Assembly (NCBI GenBank): GCA_933822405.4
Contig: CAKOGP040001869.1
Location: forward strand, 888,816 to 952,815
Source: Cylindrotheca closterium
Taxonomy: Eukaryota; Bacillariophyta; Bacillariophyceae; Bacillariales; Bacillariaceae
DNA: 64,000 bases
Direction: 5' to 3'
This document shows positions 10,001-18,064 of the stretch, piece after piece. The notes beneath the pieces were generated by a model that saw only the letters and a program-made list of their open reading frames with translations, ran no database searches and was not told the origin of the DNA. Position 1 is the first letter of the stretch. Each line of letters starts with the position of its first letter. A program made the translations under genes and the position numbers.

Positions 10001-11340
10001 TGATTGTGGTACAATCCAGTGATTTCTCGTAGAGTCGAGTTGGATGCCAAACAGGCAAGCATGGCTCGGGCACCAACACTGGTAATGTCATTCTCACCCA
10101 ATCCCAACGTTTCAAGGGACATATTGCTGGCAAACATCCGAGCCAATTGAATGGCACCCTCATCTCCAATACCGTTCCATCCCAAAAAGAGATGCTTCAA
10201 GTTGGTACGATCAACATTCCGAATCATTCCCTTGGCGATAGCTTCCACCCCTTCATCGTGAATAAAGTTTCCCTCCAAATTAAGAAGCTGGAGAGACGAG
10301 TTGGAAGCAAAAAAACTTCCATCATCAGGGTCCCAAATCTCATTGTGGGCAAAGTTCAACATTTTAATTTTGCAATTTGGATTGTCCCGAAAGGCGTGCA
10401 AGGTGGAAGTAGCTCCACGGCTACCAATTTGATTCTTGGACAAATCCAGTTCCGTCAAATGCTTAGACTTTTTGAACCATGCCGCCAACGAGACAGTTCC
10501 GCGGTTCCCCAATCGGTTGGCCCGAAGCGAGAATCGTTCAATCGGAGCCACAGTATCGTCCCGCGCCAATCCATTGCCCAGAACTTCAATTTCATTGTCG
10601 TTCAACTTGCAGTTCTCTAGAATGAGTGTGTTGAGAGTACTGGCAATACCAAGAGAATTGACCAACTCGGTAATGTGAACATGATGCAATTTGGTCGAAC
10701 TCAAATCCAACAAGGTTCCGGAATGTTCCTTCAACAAATGCTGCAAGGACAAGCGGACCTTGGAGTTACTCGTCATGGCCGATCCCACCGATCGATCATC
10801 ATCATCTCTCGATATTCTAGAAGAAACGGAACCGCTGGCACTGACCGTCGATCGCGTGGACGACCTTGATTTGCTACTTCTGGATGATTTGGAAGAGAAT
10901 CCAGTCAAACCATCAAAGTCATTGCCCTTTTTTTTGGAGGAGGAACTTCCACCTTTCTTTTTCTTTTTTAGGAGACGAGACTTGACACCCATCTTTTTGA
11001 TTGTGGAATTAGAAGCCAAGGAAATAGTCTCAGCAATGCTGTCTGCATCTTGACCTCCTGGTCCAATTTCTCCCAACAATCTACGGGCCTGATCCAAAGT
11101 AAAGCATCCCGGTTGTACGCAATATCCCTTGTAGACGACGTATCCACCGTCCGACTTGCTTTCTACAGTGAGGCTTTTCCATTGATTCTTCTTCACGAGC
11201 TTGAACTCGCGCTTGTGCGTTTTGGTGGTTCCACAAAGATTGCACAAACCATTCTTCCGGCAGTACTCTTCGAATTCTTCTCCGACCATTCCGAGATCAC
11301 CGCCTGCCATTTGATCGTACAATTGATCACCGGTCGACAT
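7012..11340 (-). CDS. LRR-CHAT-STAND-UVR-macro protein, copy 1 (CHAT Cys lost, Walker A intact)
   Basis: A single uninterrupted ORF of 1442 residues starts at ATG. In order it shows: Cys module C27-x5-C33-x2-C36-x37-C74-x4-C79 (probable zinc site); Lys/Ser-rich linker about 118-185; RNI-type leucine-rich repeats about 200-470 (LxxLxLxxNxIxxxGA); a CHAT domain about 593-790 beginning RIMVFQAAPLAYF with HFSCHGHPD (His670); a STAND/NB-ARC-like domain from about 829 (HFMGREVDMYE, Walker A GGRGSGKT with K860 and T861, Walker B LFAID); UVR-like helices about 1120-1200; and a macro-like domain about 1240-1442 (IICWTNECC, AGGPNL, GTGNAVIVGP, AVGP, SIAFPTL). The position of the CHAT catalytic Cys is Phe712 (VVVNSFHSG), so protease activity is not expected. 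An NLR-like sensor role is inferred from the architecture; no family of this exact order is known to me. Confidence 0.88.
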   Translation of the reverse strand: MSTGDQLYDQMAGGDLGMVGEEFEEYCRKNGLCNLCGTTKTHKREFKLVKKNQWKSLTVESKSDGGYVVYKGYCVQPGCFTLDQARRLLGEIGPGGQDADSIAETISLASNSTIKKMGVKSRLLKKKKKGGSSSSKKKGNDFDGLTGFSSKSSRSSKSRSSTRSTVSASGSVSSRISRDDDDRSVGSAMTSNSKVRLSLQHLLKEHSGTLLDLSSTKLHHVHITELVNSLGIASTLNTLILENCKLNDNEIEVLGNGLARDDTVAPIERFSLRANRLGNRGTVSLAAWFKKSKHLTELDLSKNQIGSRGATSTLHAFRDNPNCKIKMLNFAHNEIWDPDDGSFFASNSSLQLLNLEGNFIHDEGVEAIAKGMIRNVDRTNLKHLFLGWNGIGDEGAIQLARMFASNMSLETLGLGENDITSVGARAMLACLASNSTLREITGLYHNQIDRKFIIAAIKRLLQSHIEIITDESKEDQRMQAAVEASMSAMDTLAEPIGEKMPAPDEVSESSLDWAEKLYSEGGGTGGIPPMLEITTGADPKQVKLEDEIVEPVEKSAPVPEKVDKAADPQVGVASEMQEMPFVEMAPPRTKFDRIMVFQAAPLAYFNRNSSLHHAVPLHEFGHEVNILRHVAKDAAKVDAAIDVEAQPATLDNFRLFLSKGTAGVLHFSCHGHPDQLAFENGAGYIDGLQPDALGKIMASSKVPIKLVVVNSFHSGRIGKAFLDAGVPHVVCCHHSEVFRDKAAGGFIKNLYRALAMNKSLKQAFHMAQEAIRVEEITKHIERYVLLPRKPEDESYHDVPIFYTRTVPEIGISDPEYEDDSYRLPPLPRHFMGREVDMYEILEALRADDVVRLGGGRGSGKTAVATAVCRYIDFRKKTFKYDNIFWMPPPEHVKPEEDTLFGDLCGLFNKILDADHNVWEDGDVIECRERINIELEGSKSLFAIDTRMFETDAAAQNLEDFLGDLLNSGNAIKIILITPSDDLPPEEDTIYLKNLDFKATALLFGEVSRFITPNGCPAAQSSDEFGALMVPPSVAKLQDQTKFSSSRRTELMGHMGGGNPKSIIKAAKQMPASTFIQLIGMANTPEIHVDSAKTLQVAIKRWTGEKDKAVAAKNHLRALDLDKVLNELHAMKSQFRTLDDLIAEEAEMQKKLETAMSSRQYKEGNAIKREILAMKRLIMQEKRAVPDENEQAATDRLAGLQEQMQKIMQLANNSFSSLDHLSVDERVAASFNMGSKYHNCELTISPQSTLEYDPGDDMGAIICWTNECCDVTLSEGNKALMEAGGPNLQRDISSLPGITRTPWGLGKCGTGNAVIVGPGNYDDLLFHCIILAVGPTSRDVDYKVDDEDALHYIKIMLRSCIRSCLILAKHSQVHSIAFPTLTTKMDGATYDTTLLMFFKILVEEARHSDLNRLHITANSENEASKLIAMGIDMGLELAESESS

Positions 11341-11382
11341 ATTGTTTTTGGAGTGTAACAGAAACTATCCTACGCGAGTGTG

Positions 11383-11417
<35 letters not shown>

Positions 11418-12150
11418 TGTGGATGATTCAATCAATCCAACAAGATGGAGTTTGATAATTGAGCTAGGTTTTCAATGTGTTCCAAGTGGATTCTTTTTGA
11501 AATATAGCAATAAAGGACACTTGAGAACTATGATGAGCCAAAAAAAGTAATACACAATCAAGCTGAAGCTATTGCTTGGCTGTTGAATGGAAGCTTCGTC
11601 TTCCACACGGCACTCGATATCCTGGACAGCACCACTTTCAAACGAACATGATGGAGGTTCGAATGAAAAAGGCTTGCCTTCCAATCAACGATAAATAGTC
11701 ATGTCTTATACGTGTCAGTTTACTAAATACGATACCCCGCATGCGTTTAAAATTTTATCTGTCAGGCTCGTCATCACTCGCTAAACCTGTGAATGACCCG
11801 AATGACCCATTGTTTACTTCCGTTAGTCCATCTTTCAAATTTCTACCTACATACTCAAATAAAAATAAATGAACCAAATCCTCCGACTTGTTGTTGGTTC
11901 CTAGTGTAGATCTTGATCCTATTCATGGATTCGTTCATTCATGATTCCTTCATTCGATGTCTTTCGTGCAAAGCAACGATGATGACCGAGGACCCACCTC
12001 GCTCGTCTTCTTCATGGTGTACAGCTCATCGTTCCTGCTTTCATTCTTGGTCCTCATACAGTAGTATCCATCCCATGATATCAGCTCTGAACAAATAGCA
12101 TCATCTGATTCAGAGTCTTGAAAGTATTTACATATTATACGTCCATGTCT
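11341..12150. other. Intergenic with GT microsatellite
   Basis: This 810-bp stretch lies between two minus-strand genes and holds the promoter of the LRR-CHAT copy 1. A (GT)n run of about 33 bp at 11384-11416 lies 45-75 bp upstream of that start codon. A 70-codon ORF at 11472-11684 (minus) has no supporting features. Nothing else was recognised. Confidence 0.5.
11384..11416. repeat. (GT)n microsatellite
   Basis: An uninterrupted GT dinucleotide run lies in the 5' flank of the minus-strand gene that starts at 11340. Confidence 0.9.
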
Positions 12151-13251
12151 TCATGATGATACCAACAAGAGATACTTGGCGAGCAACTCGAGCTCCTTTT
12201 CGGTCAAATAATCCAATTCCTGCTGCAATGATAGTTGACTCTCATCGTCCTTTTCGCTGTTCGTCGATTCATTCTCCAAGAGCAATTGACAAAACACAAT
12301 GGGATCCCAACATTTCTCTGGCACATGGACGTCTCGAAATTTGCCTCCTCCCGCAATAATGCTGTGAATGACTGTTCCAGCAGCACTTTTGTTGTCATCA
12401 GCATCATGATGTTTGGATGCTGTTGTCCCTGGTGGTGATGCTTGTGCGATGATGCCTCTCGATACGCAAATTGGTGCCTTTTTCAAGGCTAATTGACACA
12501 ATTCTTGATAGACCTTGGCCAGAACACCAGTTGAAGTTGGAATTCTTGCTGCATTTTTGTTCATTATTTTCATTTCTCGTGCCATGATTGGTTCCTGGTA
12601 CTGTTTGGGACCTCCTGCACACCAATATTGAGCATTTTCGTACCCCGTATATCCACCTTCTCCAACCCTCGACCCTTCGTAGATTCGATGAATCAAGGAA
12701 TGCAAAACATCTTCCAAATCGGACAAGGGATGCTCTTGGGCCCAATTCGTTTGACCCCGATGAGTGGCCGCATATTCCGCATCTTTTAAGTTGTCCAGAG
12801 TGGCACCCAACAAGACATCATGTGCTGCATCACCATGTCCGGCAAGCAAAAGCAATAATGCTACCTGTGCCTTGGTATCGTCGTTATCCTTATTATTAGA
12901 TAATTTTCGTTGGACCATTTCGTGACAGGAATCATCAGAAGCCATATTATTATTATTATTATTATTATTAATATTATTGTCATCCGAAAGACTCCGCAGA
13001 GCCGATGTGCCGTGAATCATTATGGGATATTCCAAAGGATGTACATTAGCAGCATATTTGTCTACAGCAACAGTCACCCCATGGGCTTTGAATGCGTTGG
13101 CCACCACCGAATTCAAATGCCATGATAAGGCAATGTTGTTGTTGTTGTTGTCACGTGATGGATGACGACCATTGGAACCTGATGGAAAGAGGAATAAGGC
13201 AATTGTGGCGCAAAACAATAGCTGACACCAGGGCTTTTGATGATGCATCAT
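12151..13251 (-). CDS. Secreted or ER protein of unknown function
   Basis: The ORF encodes 366 residues and starts at ATG. Residues 1-28 form a signal peptide (a short basic/His N-region, then LLFCATIALFLFPSG). A microsatellite-encoded poly-Asn stretch (about 93-105, from AAT/ATT repeats at 12942-12975) sits in a low-complexity region. The rest is mostly helical with several Cys (the WCAGG, ELCQ, PICVS, KCWDP and FCQLL contexts). I recognise no family. It is divergent from the ubiquilin gene at 13622. Confidence 0.65.
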   Translation of the reverse strand: MMHHQKPWCQLLFCATIALFLFPSGSNGRHPSRDNNNNNIALSWHLNSVVANAFKAHGVTVAVDKYAANVHPLEYPIMIHGTSALRSLSDDNNINNNNNNNNMASDDSCHEMVQRKLSNNKDNDDTKAQVALLLLLAGHGDAAHDVLLGATLDNLKDAEYAATHRGQTNWAQEHPLSDLEDVLHSLIHRIYEGSRVGEGGYTGYENAQYWCAGGPKQYQEPIMAREMKIMNKNAARIPTSTGVLAKVYQELCQLALKKAPICVSRGIIAQASPPGTTASKHHDADDNKSAAGTVIHSIIAGGGKFRDVHVPEKCWDPIVFCQLLLENESTNSEKDDESQLSLQQELDYLTEKELELLAKYLLLVSS

Positions 13252-13621
13252 GCTTTTTCAATCATTTGTCAATAATGAATGAATGAATGAATGAATCAAT
13301 AGATTAATGAAGCATGCAGTTAGCTGAAAGATCTTTCTTTTTGGTATTGTGTTTTCCCATTTTGCATTTCGACCAGAGGAGAAAGAGAGAAGAGGAGATA
13401 ATGAGTCAGTCATGCGAATCAATCGAATCTGCTCTTTGTGCTTCTTTTTCCCGTTGAATCAATCGCAGGAGAAAATGGAAAACTGCTTCAAACTTCAACT
13501 GTTGATTGATTGACTGATTGATTTTAATTGCCTGTCTTGATAAGAAGAAAGAGGAGTCAGTCAACCAGTGCCTCCTTCACCACCACCACCACCACCAACA
13601 ACAACAACCAGTGTATCAACC
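13252..13621. other. Divergent intergenic region with GAAT/GATT microsatellites
   Basis: These 370 bp separate the secreted protein gene (minus) and the ubiquilin gene (plus). A (GAAT)n run lies at about 13273-13296 and GATT repeats at about 13502-13523. The in-frame sequence upstream of the ubiquilin ATG from 13568 begins with GTG and encodes poly-Pro/poly-Thr; it is most likely 5' UTR. Confidence 0.5.
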
Positions 13622-15520
13622 ATGAGTACTTCTTGGACCTTGACCATTCGCTTGTCTAGCGGTGAACGCATGAATGTTTCGGTTGCTTCCAGTGCCACTG
13701 TGTTGGACACCAAACTGGCGATTCAATCTTCCAGAACAGAATATGAGGCAACTCGACAACGATTGGTTTACAAAGGAAGAATTCTAGATGATGACAGCCT
13801 GGGACTAGAGCACTATGGAGTGGTAGATCAAGCTACCCTCTTTCTTGTAATGAGCAGCAGCGCCAGCGGAAGTTCTCCTCGAGCAGGTGGAGCGAGTTCT
13901 ACGGCCAACGCATCTTCCTCTTCGACAACAGCAACGGCAACAACAACGCGGCCACCCACTTCAGCTCCTGCCAACAACAACAACAACAACAACAACAATA
14001 GCAATAGCAATGGCAATCCATTCATGAATCCCTTTGGAGGCAACAATGCGGGCGGTTCGGGAGGTCTCGGTGCCATGGGTGGAATGGCTGGCATGATGGG
14101 AAACAACCCTCCGAATGCTGAACAAATGTCCCAAATGATGAACAGTCCCATGATGCAGTCTTTAATGGAAAACCCTACGATGATGCAGACCGCCATGGAA
14201 ATGAGCATGCAAAGCAATCCTCAGCTTCGTGCCTTGCTGGAGTCGACTCCGGAGCTTCGGCAATTGTACAATGATCCGGCCCTGATGCGGCAGGCCATGC
14301 AAATGATGCGGGATCCTGGTGCCATGCAACAGGCGATGCGATCTCAAGAATTGGCCATGTCTCAATTGGAAAACATGCCCGGAGGCTTTTCTGCATTGAG
14401 CAGCATGTACCGGAACATTCAAGAACCGCTCATGGAGGCACAAGATGCCGCCCGAGACAATTCGACTGCCTCCAATGCTAGTCCGGCGTCGACTACCGAA
14501 GGGGCTACTGGAGCTGCCATGCCCAATCCATGGGGAGCTCCGGCACCAGCGCCCGCTGCCTCTCCACGATCTAGTCCTCCAATGACGAACAACAACAATA
14601 TGGCCATGTCCAATCCTTGGGCATCCCCTGCCTCTTCTAGCAGCACTGGTAATAACAGTAGCAGCAACAATAATAATACTGCCATGGGCAATCCATGGGC
14701 TGCCATGGCTGCCGGAGGTATGGGTGGTGGTGGTGGTGGCATGCCCGGAATTCCTGGCATGCCCATGGACGGCAGTCCCCCCAACATGGATCAAATGATG
14801 CAAATGTTGGAAAATCCCATGGTGTCTCAAATGATTACCAACTTGGTGGATACGAATCCCGACATGATTCGTGCCATGCTCGAACAACAAAATCCTGCCA
14901 TCCGACAAATGTTTGGAAATGATACGGAACGGGCCAATCAATTCATTCGGCAAATGATGAATCCACAGGCGCTCCGCAGCATGATGCAAATGCAACGTAG
15001 CATGGGTGGTGCTGGTGCTAATGGCATGGGTGCTGGTATGAACAATATGGGCATGTTTGGCATGCCACCCATGATGGGAGGAGCTAATGCTGGAGCTGGT
15101 GCTACTGGTGGTGCGGCTCCGAATGGATTGGACTTTAGCAGTCTGCTGGGCAACCAAGGTGGTGCCAGTGGTGTTGGTGCAGGTGGTTTTCCACCCTTGG
15201 ACTTTGGTAGCCTAATGCAACAATTTCAAGGTATGCAACCACCTACAACATCAACGATGAATCAACAACAACAACATCCAGCCGATCGGTATCGATCCCA
15301 ACTGCAATCGTTGCGGGATATGGGCTTTGATGACGAACAATCATGTCTGGCAGTACTGCAACAGAATAATGGAAATCTGAACCGAGCCGTGGATCAATTG
15401 CTCATGGGACCGCCACCAAGTGTGGCTTCGCCTCCGGCAGCTGCTCCAGCACCAGCTCCTCCTGCAGAGGAAGCACCACCATCCGAGCCCAAGGATGCCG
15501 AGGACAAGAAGAATGATTGA
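13622..15520 (+). CDS. DSK2: Ubiquilin/DSK2-like ubiquitin receptor (UBL-STI1-UBA)
   Basis: ATG at 13622 gives 632 residues; the frame is open further upstream but only with a GTG. A ubiquitin-like domain occupies residues 4-76 (TLTIRLSSGERMNVSVASSATV, RLVYKGRILDDD). STI1-type Met/Gln/Asn-rich repeats follow (about 180-290 and 395-470, with SLMENPTMM, NPQLRALLES, NPDMIRAMLEQQNP). A C-terminal UBA domain lies at about 558-600 (LRDMGFDDEQSCLAVLQQNNGNLNRAVDQLL). The family shuttles ubiquitylated clients to the proteasome and shields membrane-protein segments. Linkers contain poly-Asn and poly-Ala, and three NPW motifs (NPWGAP, NPWASP, NPWAAM) between the STI1 blocks; these are unusual for ubiquilins. 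The gene has no intron. Confidence 0.93.
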   Translation: MSTSWTLTIRLSSGERMNVSVASSATVLDTKLAIQSSRTEYEATRQRLVYKGRILDDDSLGLEHYGVVDQATLFLVMSSSASGSSPRAGGASSTANASSSSTTATATTTRPPTSAPANNNNNNNNNSNSNGNPFMNPFGGNNAGGSGGLGAMGGMAGMMGNNPPNAEQMSQMMNSPMMQSLMENPTMMQTAMEMSMQSNPQLRALLESTPELRQLYNDPALMRQAMQMMRDPGAMQQAMRSQELAMSQLENMPGGFSALSSMYRNIQEPLMEAQDAARDNSTASNASPASTTEGATGAAMPNPWGAPAPAPAASPRSSPPMTNNNNMAMSNPWASPASSSSTGNNSSSNNNNTAMGNPWAAMAAGGMGGGGGGMPGIPGMPMDGSPPNMDQMMQMLENPMVSQMITNLVDTNPDMIRAMLEQQNPAIRQMFGNDTERANQFIRQMMNPQALRSMMQMQRSMGGAGANGMGAGMNNMGMFGMPPMMGGANAGAGATGGAAPNGLDFSSLLGNQGGASGVGAGGFPPLDFGSLMQQFQGMQPPTTSTMNQQQQHPADRYRSQLQSLRDMGFDDEQSCLAVLQQNNGNLNRAVDQLLMGPPPSVASPPAAAPAPAPPAEEAPPSEPKDAEDKKND

Positions 15521-16081
15521 TTGATGAACGTGGAATATTATATTAGTCCTAGTCCTACTGTTGACGATTTTACATATTTTAATTTGCTAAATAATAAAAA
15601 CAAGTCAAAATAAAAGGCAAAGTCAAGTAAACCAAATCCATGAGATGATGAATTCATTTTTATAATTGTAGCTTCCAAGTAATACTGCGAATCGACTCTT
15701 TCGACTGCGTTCATGAGAGTTCAAATGCAAGAACAATCTCGAACCAAATCCGAAATACCAACCTGAGGCCGCTCTATCCTCTACTAGGTACTGTATCTTC
15801 CATCAAATGATGAGGAGTTCCAATCCAAGAACAACTTCGAACCGAATCTGAAAATAACGAACCCCACAAACTGGAGGCTACTCTACCCTCCGAGCAAACG
15901 ATGAGTGAGCAGTTAAAACCTAAGAAGAACAATCTCGAAACAAATCTGAAAATTCAAAATAGGGTTGGCTATCGGAAACATTTCCAAATATATCATAACT
16001 TTCAATCAACGCAAACGCAAACGCAAACGCATTTGTTTATTTCATTGATCTCTTTCTGGAACTCTATATCCTACCAATATT
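15521..16081. other. Intergenic with imperfect internal repeats
   Basis: This 561-bp spacer contains three related stretches near 15733, 15828 and 15930, each with a 'cgaaccRaatctgaaaat'-like core. The last about 60 bp before 16082 resemble the sequence before the second FMN reductase gene (TTGTTTATTTCA..TGATCTCTTT), so the promoter was included in the tandem duplication. A short (ACGCAA)n run lies at about 16009-16030. Confidence 0.5.
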
Positions 16082-16777
16082 ATGAGCTTCATCAGTGCCC
16101 TTGCCAAACGATCCTTCAGCAGCGCTCAATTTCGAAAGCCTGTCATCGCCTTGATGTCTGGCAGTACTCGTGAAGGAAGTGTCAACACACAGTTGATCCA
16201 TGCCGCGGAAACAGTAGCCAAAGGACTTGGGGCCGAGACCAAGGTTCTTGACCTTGGTAACTACGACATGCCTGTTTACAATCAAGACTTGGAGGCCGCC
16301 TCAGGTCTTCCGAAAGCTGCACAACAGCTCAAGGCTGAGTTGGAAAGTGCCGATGGATGGATCGTCGCATCTCCTGAATACAATGGCTTTATCACACCTT
16401 TACTCGTGAATTCGATTGCTTGGTGCAGCCGTGGAGACCCTGATGGCGAAATGTACGCCACATTCAAGGGCAAATCTGCCGTTGTTCTATCTGCTTCTCC
16501 TGGAGCCATGGGAGGAATGCGATCCTTGAACCCGAATAGAGAACTCCTGACTAACTTGGGAGTCAGTGTCCTTCCCGACTCGGTGGCTGTGGGAGGTGCC
16601 TTTGGTGCCTTTGACGATGAAGGGGCCTTGGTTGACGTGGGGCAAAAGGCTATGCTCGAAGCCGCCGTGGAAAAACTCTTCTACCAAAGTCGGGACGCTG
16701 CCAACCGAGAAGCCACTTATGAGATGATAGACGCACATTTGGTGGGAGAATATGGAGAAGCTGGTGTGGTGGCCTAA
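16082..16777 (+). CDS. NAD(P)H-dependent FMN reductase family protein, tandem copy 1
   Basis: The protein has 231 residues and matches the flavodoxin-fold FMN_red family: phosphate-binding loop GSTREGSVN at about 26-34, SPEYNG (the PEYNG flavin/nucleotide loop) and SASPGAMGGMRS. Family members transfer electrons from NAD(P)H through FMN to quinones, azo dyes or metals; the substrate here is not determinable. The N-terminus (MSFISALAKRSFSSAQFRKP) is basic and Ser-rich without acidic residues, so mitochondrial import is plausible. A close paralogue lies 1.3 kb downstream in the same orientation, with blocks of perfect DNA identity. Confidence 0.88.
   Translation: MSFISALAKRSFSSAQFRKPVIALMSGSTREGSVNTQLIHAAETVAKGLGAETKVLDLGNYDMPVYNQDLEAASGLPKAAQQLKAELESADGWIVASPEYNGFITPLLVNSIAWCSRGDPDGEMYATFKGKSAVVLSASPGAMGGMRSLNPNRELLTNLGVSVLPDSVAVGGAFGAFDDEGALVDVGQKAMLEAAVEKLFYQSRDAANREATYEMIDAHLVGEYGEAGVVA
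16421..16618 (+). repeat. 198-bp block identical to 17711-17908
   Basis: The two blocks match at every position I compared. They lie inside the FMN reductase coding regions and stand out against diverged flanks, which suggests recent gene conversion or homogenisation. Confidence 0.9.
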
Positions 16778-17374
16778 CTTGTTGTGGGTAGGGGAATGTT
16801 GGGTGTTGGCGATGACTGAGAAGGAATCATTTACACTTGCTATGACGAAGAATAATACGTCGTATGGTTTTATACTCCTTGACTTTTACAACGACTATAA
16901 TCCAAATTCATTGTTTCGACTTCTATCAAACTACTATACACATGCTCAATTGACAAAATTTATGGGTTGCTTCTTAGGCGGCTAAGAATGACCACAGCCG
17001 GTTAATAGACAACAAGACACATCCAGAGCATGTCGAATTCTTTCTGACCATGATGTTAGGATAAACTTTTTCACCAAGTTAGACTTCAAGCATATGTAGC
17101 TATTGCAACTACAAGAAAGTTTCTCATTGGATATTCCCAAGCATTACAGAATCGATAGATTGCTTTTCTCAGTCAGAAGACGACTCTTTCGACTACTAAT
17201 TTGAAAAGTATCTTCCTGAACAATCCAGAACCAAATCCGAAATAGGTCAAAGCCACTCCATCGAGAACACTTCCACATCAATCATAACTTGCAATCGAGA
17301 CAAACACAAACAAAAAAACACTTGTTTATTTCACTGATCTCTTTTCGGAACTTTATACCCGCACCACTAACATT
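16778..17374. other. Intergenic between tandem FMN reductase genes
   Basis: Its first part resembles the sequence downstream of copy 2 (shared 'catgtcgaattctttctgac' type stretches at about 17031 and 18267), and its last part resembles the sequence upstream of copy 1. This places the duplication junction inside this spacer. No separate gene was seen. Confidence 0.6.
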
Positions 17375-18064
17375 ATGAGTTTCAGTGCCATTGCCAAACG
17401 ATCCTTCAGCAGTGCCCAATTTCGAAAGCCTGTCATCGCCTTGATGTCGGGCAGTACTCGTGAAGGAAGTGTCAACACACAGTTGATCTATGCCGCGGAA
17501 ATAGTAGCCAAAGGACTTGGGGCCGAGACCAAGGTTCTTGACCTTGGTAACTACGACATGCCTGTTTACAATCAAGACTTTGAGGCCACCTCAGGTCTTC
17601 CGAAAGCTGCACAACAGCTCAAGGCTGAGTTGGAAAGTGCCGATGGATGGATCGTCGCATCTCCTGAATACAATGGCTTTGTCACTCCTCTACTGGTGAA
17701 CGCACTTACTTGGTGCAGCCGTGGAGACCCTGATGGCGAAATGTACGCCACATTCAAGGGCAAATCTGCCGTTGTTCTATCTGCTTCTCCTGGAGCCATG
17801 GGAGGAATGCGATCCTTGAACCCGAATAGAGAACTCCTGACTAACTTGGGAGTCAGTGTCCTTCCCGACTCGGTGGCTGTGGGAGGTGCCTTTGGTGCCT
17901 TTGACGATAGTGGGACCTTATCTAATGATAAGCAAAAGGCTATGCTCCAAGCTGCTGTAGAAAAGCTCTACTATCAAGGTCGGGACGTTGCCAACCGCGA
18001 GGCTACCTGCAACATGATAAAGACACATTTGGTGGGACAATATGGAGAAGCTGGTGTGGCCTAA
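17375..18064 (+). CDS. NAD(P)H-dependent FMN reductase family protein, tandem copy 2
   Basis: The protein has 229 residues and the same motifs as copy 1 (GSTREGSVN, SPEYNG, SASPGAMGGMRS). It differs mainly at the N-terminus (MSFSAIAKRSFSS), in the FVTPLLVNALTW segment and near the C-terminus (SGTLSNDKQKAMLQAAVEKLYYQ). A 198-bp block (17711-17908) is identical to 16421-16618 in copy 1, including every synonymous site, while the adjacent 30 bp differ at nine positions. Function as for copy 1; the presequence again looks mitochondrial. Confidence 0.88.
   Translation: MSFSAIAKRSFSSAQFRKPVIALMSGSTREGSVNTQLIYAAEIVAKGLGAETKVLDLGNYDMPVYNQDFEATSGLPKAAQQLKAELESADGWIVASPEYNGFVTPLLVNALTWCSRGDPDGEMYATFKGKSAVVLSASPGAMGGMRSLNPNRELLTNLGVSVLPDSVAVGGAFGAFDDSGTLSNDKQKAMLQAAVEKLYYQGRDVANREATCNMIKTHLVGQYGEAGVA
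17711..17908 (+). repeat. 198-bp block identical to 16421-16618
   Basis: This is the second member of the perfect repeat inside the tandem FMN reductase genes. Confidence 0.9.

Noticed and set aside
13568..13621. An upstream extension of ubiquilin with poly-Pro/poly-Thr
   Set aside because: The frame begins with GTG and contains no ATG; the UBL domain starts directly after the ATG at 13622.
14162..15157. A 331-codon ORF on the minus strand, rich in His and Ser
   Set aside because: It is antisense to the ubiquilin gene and arises from its Met/Gln/Asn-rich codon pattern.
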